From AP-15 sp963747735 (GTDB lineage Bacteria > Pseudomonadota > Alphaproteobacteria > ATCC43930 > CGMCC-115725): a stretch of 64,000 bases of DNA. This document shows, piece by piece, positions 16,544-23,692 of this stretch; within the stretch, counting starts at the first letter, position 1; each line of letters starts with the position of its first letter. The position numbers and the translations under genes were made by a program. The stretch spans positions 1 to 64,000 of the forward strand of contig CAVVGE010000004.1 in the NCBI GenBank assembly GCA_963747735.1, in the 5' to 3' direction. Below the pieces are notes generated by a model. It saw only the letters and a list, made by a program, of their open reading frames with translations, was not told where the DNA came from and searched no databases.

Positions 16544-17059
16544 CTAGATGCAGGCCCGGCTAAGGGTGTCGTCTGGCGGAGGCACGCTGCCGAGATAGGC
16601 GGTGACCGGCCCGGTCAGCGCCATGCTGCGCAACTCGGCGGCCGGTACCAGCCGGGCGCCAATGATCTCTCGGTTGTCGAGCCGCAGCTCAGGTAGCTTC
16701 TTCAGTCGCAATTTATAGAAATGCACTCGGTCGATTCGCCCGTCCCAGATGCCGCGGCAGGTGCCCGCGCGAAGCAGTCGGTACCCCGTGAGGCCGATCT
16801 CTTCGGCCAGTTCGCGCCGCGCCGTCATTTCTGGCGTCTCGCCCCGCCGGATACTGCCGCCCGGAAAGTTCCACGCGATCCGATATGACGAGCGCACCAG
16901 CAGCAACGCTTGACCGACGTGAACCGCTACCAACGCACCCTCATGCCGCTGGCGCCGCAGTCGCCACCAGATTTGAGCGAGCGGGAAACCAAGGCGATAC
17001 GCCGTTTGCCAAGCGGCGTCGCGAATCGTGGGAGGTCGAGCATGGTCAAAGTCTGCCAT
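16544..17059 (-). CDS. NUDIX hydrolase
   Basis: A 171-residue protein from ATG at 17059 (a longer TTG start at 17125 is possible). The Nudix box fits G-x5-E-x7-REU-x-EE-x-GU: GSIRRGETPEMTARRELAEE then IGL. Before it lie VAVHVGQALLLVRSSYRIAW and NFPGG; after it HFYKLRLKKLPEL. The enzyme would hydrolyse a nucleoside-diphosphate-linked substrate; which one cannot be told. Its stop TAG lies inside the CTAG duplicated by the IS1380 insertion, so the protein was left unchanged by that event. Confidence 0.88.
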   Translation of the reverse strand: MADFDHARPPTIRDAAWQTAYRLGFPLAQIWWRLRRQRHEGALVAVHVGQALLLVRSSYRIAWNFPGGSIRRGETPEMTARRELAEEIGLTGYRLLRAGTCRGIWDGRIDRVHFYKLRLKKLPELRLDNREIIGARLVPAAELRSMALTGPVTAYLGSVPPPDDTLSRACI

Positions 17060-17137
17060 CACGGTAGCAACGCTGGGCGACCCGAACCGGTGTCGGCCGA
17101 TTTCCGAACCTCCCGCGCGGGACAACCTCGTCTCGGC

Positions 17138-17611
17138 CTACTCGCTAGCCGCCTGCCGCCGTCGGCCCCGTCGCGCCCGCGCCAGTGTTTCGGCTTCGGC
17201 CCGCTTGCGGCCTAGCCCAAGTTGTTTTGCCATCGTCGAGCGACGCTCCGAATAGGACGGTGCCGTCAGCGCGTGATCTGTCCCGAGCTTCCAGCGGACG
17301 CGATAGGCCGCCGGTTCGAGCCCGTGCGCGACCCGCAAATGCCGACGCAGGGTTACCGCGCGAAATCCGCATTCGAGGCACACGACGTGGTCTGGCTGCA
17401 CCGATCGCCGGATCGGCACCGCTGGCACCAATTTCTCCGGCGCCAGTGTGGGCGCGGTCGTATTCGTGCCGAGGCCGCTCAGTGTCTGATGCACCATGGC
17501 AATCAATCTCCCAAGCTGATCGACAGGGACGCTGTTTTTAGTGACATAACCGCGGACGATCTCGGCAACCAAGTGCGGATCGACGTTCTGTGAACTGCTG
17601 TCTTCGGCCAT
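17138..17611 (-). CDS. MucR/Ros family transcriptional regulator
   Basis: A 157-residue protein from ATG at 17611, chosen because MAEDSSSQNVDPHLVAEIVR is the usual MucR start and GAGGGCAAGAG precedes it. The zinc finger is VVCLECGFRAVTLRRHLRVA followed by H: Cys-x2-Cys-x9-His-x4-His. The C-terminus (LGLGRKRAEAETLARARRGR) is basic, slightly longer than in Ros. MucR proteins bind AT-rich DNA and repress exopolysaccharide, motility and horizontally acquired genes in alphaproteobacteria. It is divergent from the small gene at 17644, leaving 32 bases between the starts. Confidence 0.9.
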   Translation of the reverse strand: MAEDSSSQNVDPHLVAEIVRGYVTKNSVPVDQLGRLIAMVHQTLSGLGTNTTAPTLAPEKLVPAVPIRRSVQPDHVVCLECGFRAVTLRRHLRVAHGLEPAAYRVRWKLGTDHALTAPSYSERRSTMAKQLGLGRKRAEAETLARARRGRRRQAASE

Positions 17612-17643
17612 ATCTCTTGCCCTCGTCTTGTTGGTCCGGTTAT

Positions 17644-17838
17644 ATGTCGGTCGATCCGAGCGTGTTCCGATCGGCAAAGGTTTCGACGATCCACATCTGG
17701 CGCGCCGCCAACCTCATGCTCAGAGCGTATGGCGAAATGGCCATCGAGGAAAGCTCCGTGCACGCCGATGACTTGCGGTGCAGGACGATTACCTTAGCCA
17801 GGCAATATAGCACCGCATCTCTCGACGCCGTCAGCTAG
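17644..17838 (+). pseudogene. small hypothetical protein, C-terminus lost to IS256 remnant
   Basis: ATG at 17644 gives MSVDPSVFRSAKVSTIHIWR, AANLMLRAYGEMAIEESSVH and ADDLRCRTITLARQYS. The pattern IWRAANLMLxxYG...ADEL is a familiar short alphaproteobacterial hypothetical. Its last residues (ASLDAVS) come from sequence at the edge of the IS256 remnant, so the natural end is missing. Divergent from mucR. Confidence 0.5.
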
Positions 17839-18035
17839 CTTGACGTCGCGCAAGCCGCTTCGGACGAGACCGCGCAGGAAATCGGTCCAGAAAGGCTCCG
17901 CTTCCGGCGCGCCGATCGCCAAGCCCAGCACCTCGCGGCGGCCATGGCGTTGACCGCCACCGCGACAATCACCGCAAGCGATACGATGCGCCCCTGCTCA
18001 CGCACCTTCACTTAGGTGGCGTCGAGCCACAGATA

Positions 18036-18058
18036 GAGCCTGCCCGGCGATGGCCGGG
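18036..18058 (+). repeat. 23-bp hairpin insertion, copy 6 (IS256 transposase)
   Basis: GAGCCTGCCCGGCGATGGCC then GGG: CCCGGC pairs with GCCGGG around GATG. Removing 23 bases joins GACTGGCC to TATCTGTGG, giving the expected EGDWPYLWLDAT. Confidence 0.8.
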
Positions 18059-18207
18059 GGCCAGTCGCCTTCAAGCGGCCGGTTGAGAAACGCTGTGATC
18101 GTGTCATCGATCTCGGCGCACAACCGTGAAACCTGGCTCTTGGAGATGCAGGCAATGGCCATCGCCCGCACCAGATCGCCCCGACCGAGCGGGTCGAGAC
18201 ACCGTGC

Positions 18208-18234
18208 ATCCCCGTCTTCACGGGGGGCGGGCTC
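18208..18234 (-). repeat. ~27-bp hairpin insertion, copy 7 (IS256 transposase)
   Basis: On the minus strand GGAGCCCGCCCCCCGTGAAG then ACGGGGAT: CCCCGT pairs with ACGGGG. It sits between AIVQEA and HGVSTRSV and replaces a few host bases. Confidence 0.65.
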
Positions 18235-18361
18235 CGGCCTCCTGGACGATCGCCGCCAGCGCCTTCCTTTCTCGGCCGAGAGGCGTGGCTTCAGAAAGCC
18301 CGGAAGGGAGCTGCCGCGACGCAGCTTGGGGATGCGGCCGCTCGACCGTTCCGTGGGCCTT

Positions 18362-18385
18362 GAGCCGATGGGCTCGACCCGTGGG
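18362..18385 (+). repeat. ~24-bp hairpin-like insertion, copy 8 (IS256 transposase)
   Basis: GAGCCGATGGGCTCGACCCG then TGGG. It shares the GGGCTCGACCCG core with copy 3 but a shortened first arm. It separates DRVWETR from the GTVE...PKL block. More diverged than the other copies. Confidence 0.45.
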
Positions 18386-18572
18386 ACGGGTCTCCCAGAC
18401 CCGATCGCGATAGCCGTAACAAAGATTGATGCGCCCGGTGCTGCGCTCGCCGTGCGGCGCCCCGGTCAGGCTCTCGACCTCCAATCCCATCAGCCGCTGC
18501 GCGGCAATCCACCATCTCGCGCAGCAACTTGGCGTCCGAACTCTTCTCCAGCAAGCTGCGAAGGCTCATCAT

Positions 18573-18812
18573 CGAAACGGTCATTCCCGGATCATGTACC
18601 TCATAGCCGAGTTGGCCCGGCCGGCGCGCCCAATGATGCGCCGTGCCGCACGCCCCGATCCCAACAAGACAGCGCGGCAGCTTGGCGAAAAACGGCTCGA
18701 CCCGCCGGCGCTTGAGTTGTCGGCGCAGCATCACCGCTCCCGCCGCGTCAACACCGTGAACCTGGAACAGTCTTTTGCCCAGATCCAAGCCGATCGTTGT
18801 AACCTCGCTTAT
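18573..18812 (-). pseudogene. IS110-family transposase, N-terminal remnant
   Basis: From about 18812 the minus strand reads ISEVTTIGLDLGKRLFQVHG, VDAAGAVMLRRQLKRRRVEP, FFAKLPRCLVGIGACGTAHH and GQLGYEVHDPGMTVS, the RuvC-like start of IS110 transposases (Asp in GLDLGK; GIxACGxAHHW). The usual initiator ATG has become ATA and the gene ends where the IS256 transposase begins, so the IS256 element landed in it. Confidence 0.75.
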
Positions 18813-19129
18813 GGGTGGTCCCCTCTGTTGGACTGCGACAGCCCAACCTTGGCACATCGATGCCGTTCGGGGGCCGTCCACCCCATCAAGCCCGAGGACC
18901 GGGCTCTCCGTCAGGTTGATCGGCTTGGCGACCAAACCCCTACCGGAAAGTCCGCGATGACCACAGCTCACACACCACTCCCAGAGACACGACCTGCCTC
19001 GGCTCACTTTTCAAGTCCAAGCTAACGGTCGCAATACCTGGGATGTGGTGCGCCCAGTGCAGACAGGCGCCGCTGCTGGGAAGAGCGCTCAGACGCGACG
19101 CGGTTGGCGGCTTTGAGCGATCCGTGCTA
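18813..19129. other. IS110 left flank and unassigned sequence
   Basis: The first ~150 bases resemble the leader region that precedes IS110 transposase genes (no inverted ends expected in this family). The remainder up to the diverged repeat at 19130 shows no gene. Confidence 0.35.
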
Positions 19130-19374
19130 CCTATCTTGACGGTAGTTTTTTCGGTTGAGGAGCTGCAGCCGAACCTTCCGATGGATAAAAATCGGTCGAT
19201 TGATCTCGATAGTCGCCGAAACCATGCGAAAAATTTTGGCCCAATTTCCCTTGAAAATCAAAAGCGTAACTTTTTGACGGTGCTGCTGCCGGAAAACACT
19301 GTCACGCAGAAAAGATTTCTGTGCTTTTCCAATTGCTTATATGATCAGGAAACAATCGAGTGGGAATGAAGGGG
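19130..19374 (+). repeat. diverged ~240-bp repeat, copy A
   Basis: Aligns to copy B (20770-21014) with matching blocks in the same order: TGACGGT then a T-run and CGG; (A)ATCG(G/A)(T/C)CGATTGAT..CGATAGT.GCCG(A/G)AACC; TTGAAA.TCAA.AG; TTTTTGACGG; GCAGAAAA.ATTT / GCAGGAAAAATTT; and a closing ACAAT(C/T)GAGTGGGA(A/G)TGA. Lower in GC than flanking genes. It lies just upstream of the dihydrofolate-reductase-like gene. A 108-codon frame crosses it but has no known domain. Confidence 0.65.
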
Positions 19375-19438
19375 AGTAAAAGGCGGGTATCGGCGGTCTT
19401 GGAATGCTCAAGCTTAATGTGCGTGCTCGATAGATACT

Positions 19439-19455
19439 GATGGGCGCCGCCCATC
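19439..19455 (+). promoter_or_regulatory. palindrome upstream of the reductase gene
   Basis: GATGGGC GCC GCCCATC, a perfect seven-base inverted repeat with a three-base centre, lies 56 bases before the ATG at 19511. It could be an operator or a short RNA hairpin; no regulator gene adjoins it. Confidence 0.35.
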
Positions 19456-19510
19456 GTCATGGGCCAGGTAACGATCCATATTCAATCCCGAAAGAGATGG
19501 AAGGTTCGTC

Positions 19511-20152
19511 ATGACGAAAGTGCGCGTTGCAGGCTTTTCGATCTCGCTCGACGGTTTTGGAGCAGGGCCTGACCAAAATCTTGAAAATCCGCTCGGCAAG
19601 CGCGGGCAGGAACTGCATCCGTGGATGTTCGGTACGCGCATGTTCCGGGCAATGATCGGTAAGGACGGCGGCTCGGATGGCGTCGATCAGGCCTACGCGC
19701 ATCGTTCGATGGACGGGTTCGGCGCGTTCATCCTCGGCCGCAACATGTTCGGGCCGATCCGCGGTGCCTGGCCGGACGAGAGCTGGAAGGGTTGGTGGGG
19801 CGACAATCCGCCCTATCACGCGCCGACCTTCGTGCTGACGCACCATCCGCGCGATCCGATCGAGATGGAAGGCGGCACCACCTTCATCTTCGTGACCGAC
19901 GGTATCGAGGCGGCGCTGGAGAAGGCGAAGCTCGCCGCCAATGGCCGCGACGTGAAGATCGGTGGCGGCGTCGAGACGGTGCGTCAATATCTTCGCGCCG
20001 GGCTGATCGACGAGCTGCATTTCGCCTTATCCCCGGTCGTGCTCGGGCAAGGCGAAGCGATGTTCGCCGGGATCGACCTGCCGGCGCTCGGCTACCGCGT
20101 CACCGAACATCAGGCGACCGAGCATGCCACCCACGTCGTTCTCAGCCGATAG
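19511..20152 (+). CDS. dihydrofolate reductase family protein (RibD C-terminal fold)
   Basis: A 213-residue protein starting MTKVRVAGFSISLDGFGAGP, a variant of the V..SLDG motif of this family. Further motifs are FGAFILGRNMFGPIRG, PTFVLTHHPRDPIEMEGGTT, a Gly-rich nucleotide loop in DVKIGGGVETVRQYL, and LIDELHFALSPVVLGQGEAM. The family reduces pteridine- or pyrimidine-like substrates with NADPH; bacterial paralogues of this type are of unknown substrate and often acquired horizontally. Ten bases separate it from the SnoaL-like gene, so they form a two-gene operon. Confidence 0.88.
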   Translation: MTKVRVAGFSISLDGFGAGPDQNLENPLGKRGQELHPWMFGTRMFRAMIGKDGGSDGVDQAYAHRSMDGFGAFILGRNMFGPIRGAWPDESWKGWWGDNPPYHAPTFVLTHHPRDPIEMEGGTTFIFVTDGIEAALEKAKLAANGRDVKIGGGVETVRQYLRAGLIDELHFALSPVVLGQGEAMFAGIDLPALGYRVTEHQATEHATHVVLSR

Positions 20153-20161
20153 GAGTCCACC

Positions 20162-20569
20162 ATGACCACCACCCACGAAGCGCAAGTTCGCGATGTTTTG
20201 CAACAATGGGCAGCCGCGACTCGAAAGGGGCAACGCGACGACGTCCTGGCAAACCATCTTCCGGATGTGTTGATCTACGACGTGCTCGCTCCGATGAAGT
20301 ACCAGGGCTCCGCGGCGTATCGACAAAGCTGGGATGAATGGCAGCCCGATACGCAAGGTGAAGGGCAATTCGAGCTGCAAGATCTAACTGTGACGGTCGG
20401 CGGGGATGTGGCGTTTGCCCACTGCTTCATCAAGTGCGGCGGCGTCCTTCCCAACGGCAAGAGGTTCGAGGACCTGGTTCGCGCGACCTTCTGTCTGCGC
20501 AAAGAATCTGCGTCGTGGAAAGTTGCGCACCAGCACATCTCGAAACCCGTCCAGCTCGCGGGTGCCTAG
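20162..20569 (+). CDS. SnoaL/NTF2-like protein
   Basis: A 135-residue alpha+beta protein: MTTTHEAQVRDVLQQWAAAT (helix 1), DVLIYDVLAPMKYQGSAAYR, the strands FELQDLTVTVGGDVAFAHCF, then GKRFEDLVRATFCLRKE and SWKVAHQHISKPVQL. This ketosteroid-isomerase-like cone fold fits SnoaL-like or DUF4440-type proteins. Ribosome site AGGAG lies seven bases upstream of ATG. Function not known; its pairing with a small reductase suggests a shared small-molecule substrate. Confidence 0.85.
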   Translation: MTTTHEAQVRDVLQQWAAATRKGQRDDVLANHLPDVLIYDVLAPMKYQGSAAYRQSWDEWQPDTQGEGQFELQDLTVTVGGDVAFAHCFIKCGGVLPNGKRFEDLVRATFCLRKESASWKVAHQHISKPVQLAGA

Positions 20570-20769
20570 CGGCTACTGAGGCCTGGACGCGCCGGCGCTG
20601 ACAATCTTTTTGATCAAGGCGACGGGATCATTCTCGCGGAGACTACGAGAGCCGACCGATTGATACCGATATGCGGCTTGGCGATAGCGGCGATGAAGCG
20701 GATGCGGCTCGGGAGGTTTGGCGGGCAGCGCGGCGAGAGCATCGGACCGCTGCAGCGTAAGCGGTGTCG
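20570..20769. other. third scrap of the diverged repeat motif
   Basis: GCCGACCGATTGATACCGAT at 20651-20670 resembles the core of repeat copies A and B. No gene was recognised in this segment. Confidence 0.35.
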
Positions 20770-21014
20770 GAGCAGTGACGGTCTTTTTTCCGGCGACAGC
20801 TCGCTCCGCATGCTCGATGCATTCGGAAAATCGACCGATTGATGCCGATAGTTGCCGGAACCGGCAAATTCGAAAATCGTGGAAATTCTCGTTTGAAATC
20901 AAGAGTGCAAATTTTTGACGGATCGTGGAGACGGTTCTTCCTCGTGCGCAGGAAAAATTTGCGCTGAAAAATCAGCGCGTTATCATGGCCAAAAACAATT
21001 GAGTGGGAGTGACG
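20770..21014 (+). repeat. diverged ~240-bp repeat, copy B
   Basis: Same order of blocks as copy A, including AATCGACCGATTGATGCCGA, TTGAAATCAAGAGTG, ATTTTTGACGG and ACAATTGAGTGGGAGTGA. Copies A and B are direct repeats about 1.64 kb apart that bracket the reductase/SnoaL-like operon. A translated stretch across both (NR-S/P-ID-x-DS-x-RN) keeps spacing for over 20 codons, yet B soon hits a stop, so coding is doubtful. Confidence 0.65.
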
Positions 21015-21158
21015 GGATCAGGCGAAGATACTTCGCGCGCTTCCGTCGAAGTGACACGCTATACTGCCTTAACGCCAACACCTCTCAATGTCCGTCCAGG
21101 GCTTGCTCCTTTTCTCGTTGCAACTTCATCTGACAGGCCGCCGTCCGCGGGTGTTGGA

Positions 21159-21566
21159 GGGCTGCCGCCCGGGATGACGCCGCGGAAGGGCGGCTTATTG
21201 ACCGATCCGGCGTCCTTGCCAGCTTGGGTCACGCAGTCGAATATCGACGTTTAAATCAAGGAATACGCGCGGAGCGGGTTCCATGATCCCCTCGCCTGGT
21301 GGCGCAACATCGATCGCGGCTGGGAGCTGATGGCCCTCTTCGCCGGAGCGGCGGTGACCGTTCCCGCGCTGTACATGGCGGGCGAGCGCGATTGTGTCGC
21401 CGCCGTTTTCTCCCAGTACATCGCGCAGCAGTCGGCGCTGGTCCCCAAGCTCCGGCCCCCGATAATGCTGTCGGGCTGCGGTCATTGGACCCAGCAGGAA
21501 CGTGCGCCAGAGGTCAGCACCGCGATGATCGAACTTCCTTTGGAGCTTGTAGGCGAGGCTCGCTAA
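21159..21566 (+). pseudogene. alpha/beta hydrolase (epoxide-hydrolase-like), C-terminal remnant
   Basis: One frame reads GLLTDPASLPAWVTQSNIDV, then TAA at 21252 where families have an aromatic residue, then IKEYARSGFHDPLAWWRNID, RGWELMALFAGAAVTVPALY and MAGERD. The catalytic-His region follows, IMLSGCGHWTQQERAPEVST, ending at 21566. The nucleophile elbow and N-terminal half are absent. Soluble epoxide hydrolases and haloalkane-dehalogenase-like enzymes share this C-terminal layout. Inactive gene. Confidence 0.75.
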
Positions 21567-21691
21567 AACAGCCTGAAGGCCAAGAGGAGCCCAGCAATGA
21601 CCGATGCACTTGAGTCCGCGCCGGATTGCTGATGGAAGCATAAGCTGTCTGACGGCATTGGCGGTCCGTACCCGGGTGGAAGGATAACGAC

Positions 21692-22165
21692 ATGGCGGAG
21701 GATATTTTTCTGAAGCTCGCGGGGATTGCGGGGGAGTCGCAGGACGCGAAGCATAAGGGCGAGATCGACATCTCCGGCTGGAGCTGGGGAGTGGCGCAGA
21801 CTGCCGCGCCGGGGGGCGGCGGCGCCGGCAAGGCGGAGTTTCACCAGCTGTCATTGCAAAAGCTGGTCGATCTGGCCTCGGCGCCGCTGTTGGCGGCGGC
21901 GGCCAAAGGCTCGCATATCGCAACCGGGACCTTGACGGTCCGGCGCGCCGGTGCGACCCCGCAGGAGCTTCTGGTCGTCAATCTGAAAGACATCGTCGTC
22001 AATTCGGTGACGATGGCGGCGACCGAGGCTGGAAACCGGCCTTCCGAAACCGTCGCTCTGTCGTTCGCTCAGGTCGATTTCGAATACACCCAGTTCCTGG
22101 CGAGCGGCGCCAAGGGTGCAACCAAGGCCTTCAAATGGGACATCGCCAACAACAAGGGGCTTTAG
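21692..22165 (+). CDS. hcp: Hcp-family type VI secretion tube protein (orphan)
   Basis: A 157-residue protein with the Hcp signature: MAEDIFLKLAGIAGESQDAK then HKGEIDISGWSWGVAQ, a Gly-rich loop APGGGGAGKAEF, FHQLSLQKLVDLASAPLL, and the C-terminal LSFAQVDFEYTQF. Hcp hexamers stack as the inner tube of the type VI apparatus and carry effectors. No other tss gene lies in the window, so this is an orphan Hcp, possibly used by a system elsewhere in the genome. Confidence 0.9.
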   Translation: MAEDIFLKLAGIAGESQDAKHKGEIDISGWSWGVAQTAAPGGGGAGKAEFHQLSLQKLVDLASAPLLAAAAKGSHIATGTLTVRRAGATPQELLVVNLKDIVVNSVTMAATEAGNRPSETVALSFAQVDFEYTQFLASGAKGATKAFKWDIANNKGL

Positions 22166-22193
22166 CCGAGACCCAAGACGGCGCTTCGACAAC

Positions 22194-22676
22194 TCAGCCC
22201 GCCTCGCCGATAGCCGCGTTCACGGCGAGATGCCGAGCGGCGAAACCGTGGCGGGCTTCGAGGATTTCGGCGATGCGGCGGCGGTGGCAATTGTGCCAGT
22301 CGGCCTCGTAGCAGAGGAGACAGCTCGGCGCTGTCGTGGCGATGATGGCGGCCCGGCTCAGGTCGAGCTCGGCTTCGGGCCGCGCGAGCTTTTCGTCGAC
22401 GATCGTCCAGAACCGCTCCCAATCGCGCCGCCGCCCGGCGAGCCGGCCTTCGGGCGGGGTGCCGAGGGCCGCGAGATGGACATAGCGCATGCCGGCCTCC
22501 TCGACCGCCGCCGCCAATTGACGCTTTGAAAAACCGGGCCGGCGCGAAATCGGCCGGTCGCGCACATCGAGCAGCACCTCGACCCCGGCCGCGCCGAGGG
22601 CCGCGATCACATCGCGCAACAGCGTCTTTTCGTAGCCGATCGTGAACACCACCCCTGCGGTCATCATTTTCGGCAT
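22194..22676 (-). CDS. DUF488 family protein
   Basis: A 160-residue protein from ATG at 22676 with GGAAGG ten bases upstream. It opens VVFTIGYEKTLLRDVIAALG, then LLDVRDRPISRRPGFSKRQL, MRYVHLAALGTPPEGR, and ends with the Cys/His motif CLLCYEADWHNCHRRRIAE. These are the hallmarks of DUF488 (YeaO/YjbB-like); the final C-x2-CYE...H-x-CHR motif suggests a metal or nucleic-acid link. Biochemical role unknown. It converges with hcp, 28 bases between stops. Confidence 0.88.
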   Translation of the reverse strand: MPKMMTAGVVFTIGYEKTLLRDVIAALGAAGVEVLLDVRDRPISRRPGFSKRQLAAAVEEAGMRYVHLAALGTPPEGRLAGRRRDWERFWTIVDEKLARPEAELDLSRAAIIATTAPSCLLCYEADWHNCHRRRIAEILEARHGFAARHLAVNAAIGEAG

Positions 22677-22757
22677 CCGCGAGTGCCTTCCGAAGCTAGG
22701 CCGAACCCATTAGAGCATAGTCGGGGACGGTCGGGATCGGCTGCAACGGAGGACAAG

Positions 22758-23646
22758 ATGGCGGGGGCGCGGGTGATCGACGGCCGGGCGATCGCCGCGG
22801 AGCTGCGGCGGCGCGTCGCCGATGCCGCAGCAACGCTGAGGCGGGACACCGATGTCACCGCAGGAACTCGCCACGGTCCTCGTCGGCGACGATCCGGCGA
22901 GCCGAGCCTATGTCCGAGCCAAAGGCCGCGCCTGCACCACCGCCGGGCTCGTCTCGTTCGAGGTCGATCTGCCGACCGAGACAACCGAGCGGGCGCTGAT
23001 CGCCGAGATCGAAAAACTCGATGCCGACGATCGCGTCGACGGCATTCTGGTGCAGCTGCCGCTGCCGGCACAAATCGATGCCCGGCGCGTGGTCGCCGCG
23101 ATCGATCCGGCAAAGGACGTGGACGGCCTCCATCCGGTCAATGTCGGCCGGCTGTGGAGCGGGGTGCCGGCGCTCGTGCCGTGCACGCCGCAGGGCTGCC
23201 TGCTGCTGCTGCGTGACGCGCTCGGCAACATTGCCGGCGCCGAGGCGGTTGTGCTCGGCCGGTCGAGCCTTGTCGGCCGGCCGATGGCGGCCCTGTTGGT
23301 CGGCGCCGATTGCACGGTCACGATCGTCCATTCGAAGACCCGCGACGCCGCCGCTATCTGTCGCCGGGCGGATATCCTGGTCGCCGCGACCGGGCAGCCG
23401 GGCCTGATCAACGCCCTTTGGGTCAAGCCCGGCGCCGCGGTGATCGACGCCGGCACCGCCTCGGTCCCATTGCCCGAGGGTGGCAGCCGGCTCGTCGGCG
23501 ACGTCGATTTTGCCGAGGTCAGCGCCCTCGCCGGCGCCCTCACTCCGGTGCCGGGCGGGGTGGGCCCGATGACGATCGCCTGCCTGCTGCGCAACGCGCT
23601 GATCGCCGCCGCCCGTCGCCGCGACCTCCCCGAGCCGGCAATCTAG
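22758..23646 (+). CDS. folD: bifunctional methylene-THF dehydrogenase/cyclohydrolase, apparent frameshift
   Basis: ATG at 22758 gives MAGARVIDGRAIAAELRRRV and ends in RRDTDVT; the rest continues in another frame from about 22856: QELATVLVGDDPASRAYVRA. Relative to the usual ..VTPxLATVLVG about two bases are missing. Later motifs are intact: catalytic Lys in YVRAKGRAC, VDGILVQLPLP, the NADP loop VVLGRSSLVGRPMA, and LTPVPGGVGPMTIACLL. FolD makes 10-formyl-THF for purines and initiator tRNA. An in-frame ATG at 22852 could give a version lacking the first ~32 residues. Sequencing error, true lesion and internal start are all possible. Confidence 0.85.
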
Positions 23647-23692
23647 AGCGCGTGCCGCACGAGCAGGCGCCCGCGGCGCGCCGACCACGCGT

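Larger units (their letters stand above)
17836..18572 (-). pseudogene. IS256-family transposase, broken and truncated
   Basis: ATG at 18572 starts MMSLRSLLEKSSDAKLLREM. Later blocks are LMGLEVESLTGAPHGERSTG, CYGYRDRVWETR, KALAAIVQEA, GVSTRSVG and YLWLDAT, then VREQGRIVSLAVIVAVAVNA and GRREVLGLAIGAPEAEPFWT. Homology ends at VKL near 17836; about the C-terminal 40% is missing. Between these blocks lie three hairpin insertions (18362, 18208, 18036), a TAA replacing the Tyr codon of DATYVKV, and at least two single-base shifts. Confidence 0.8.
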
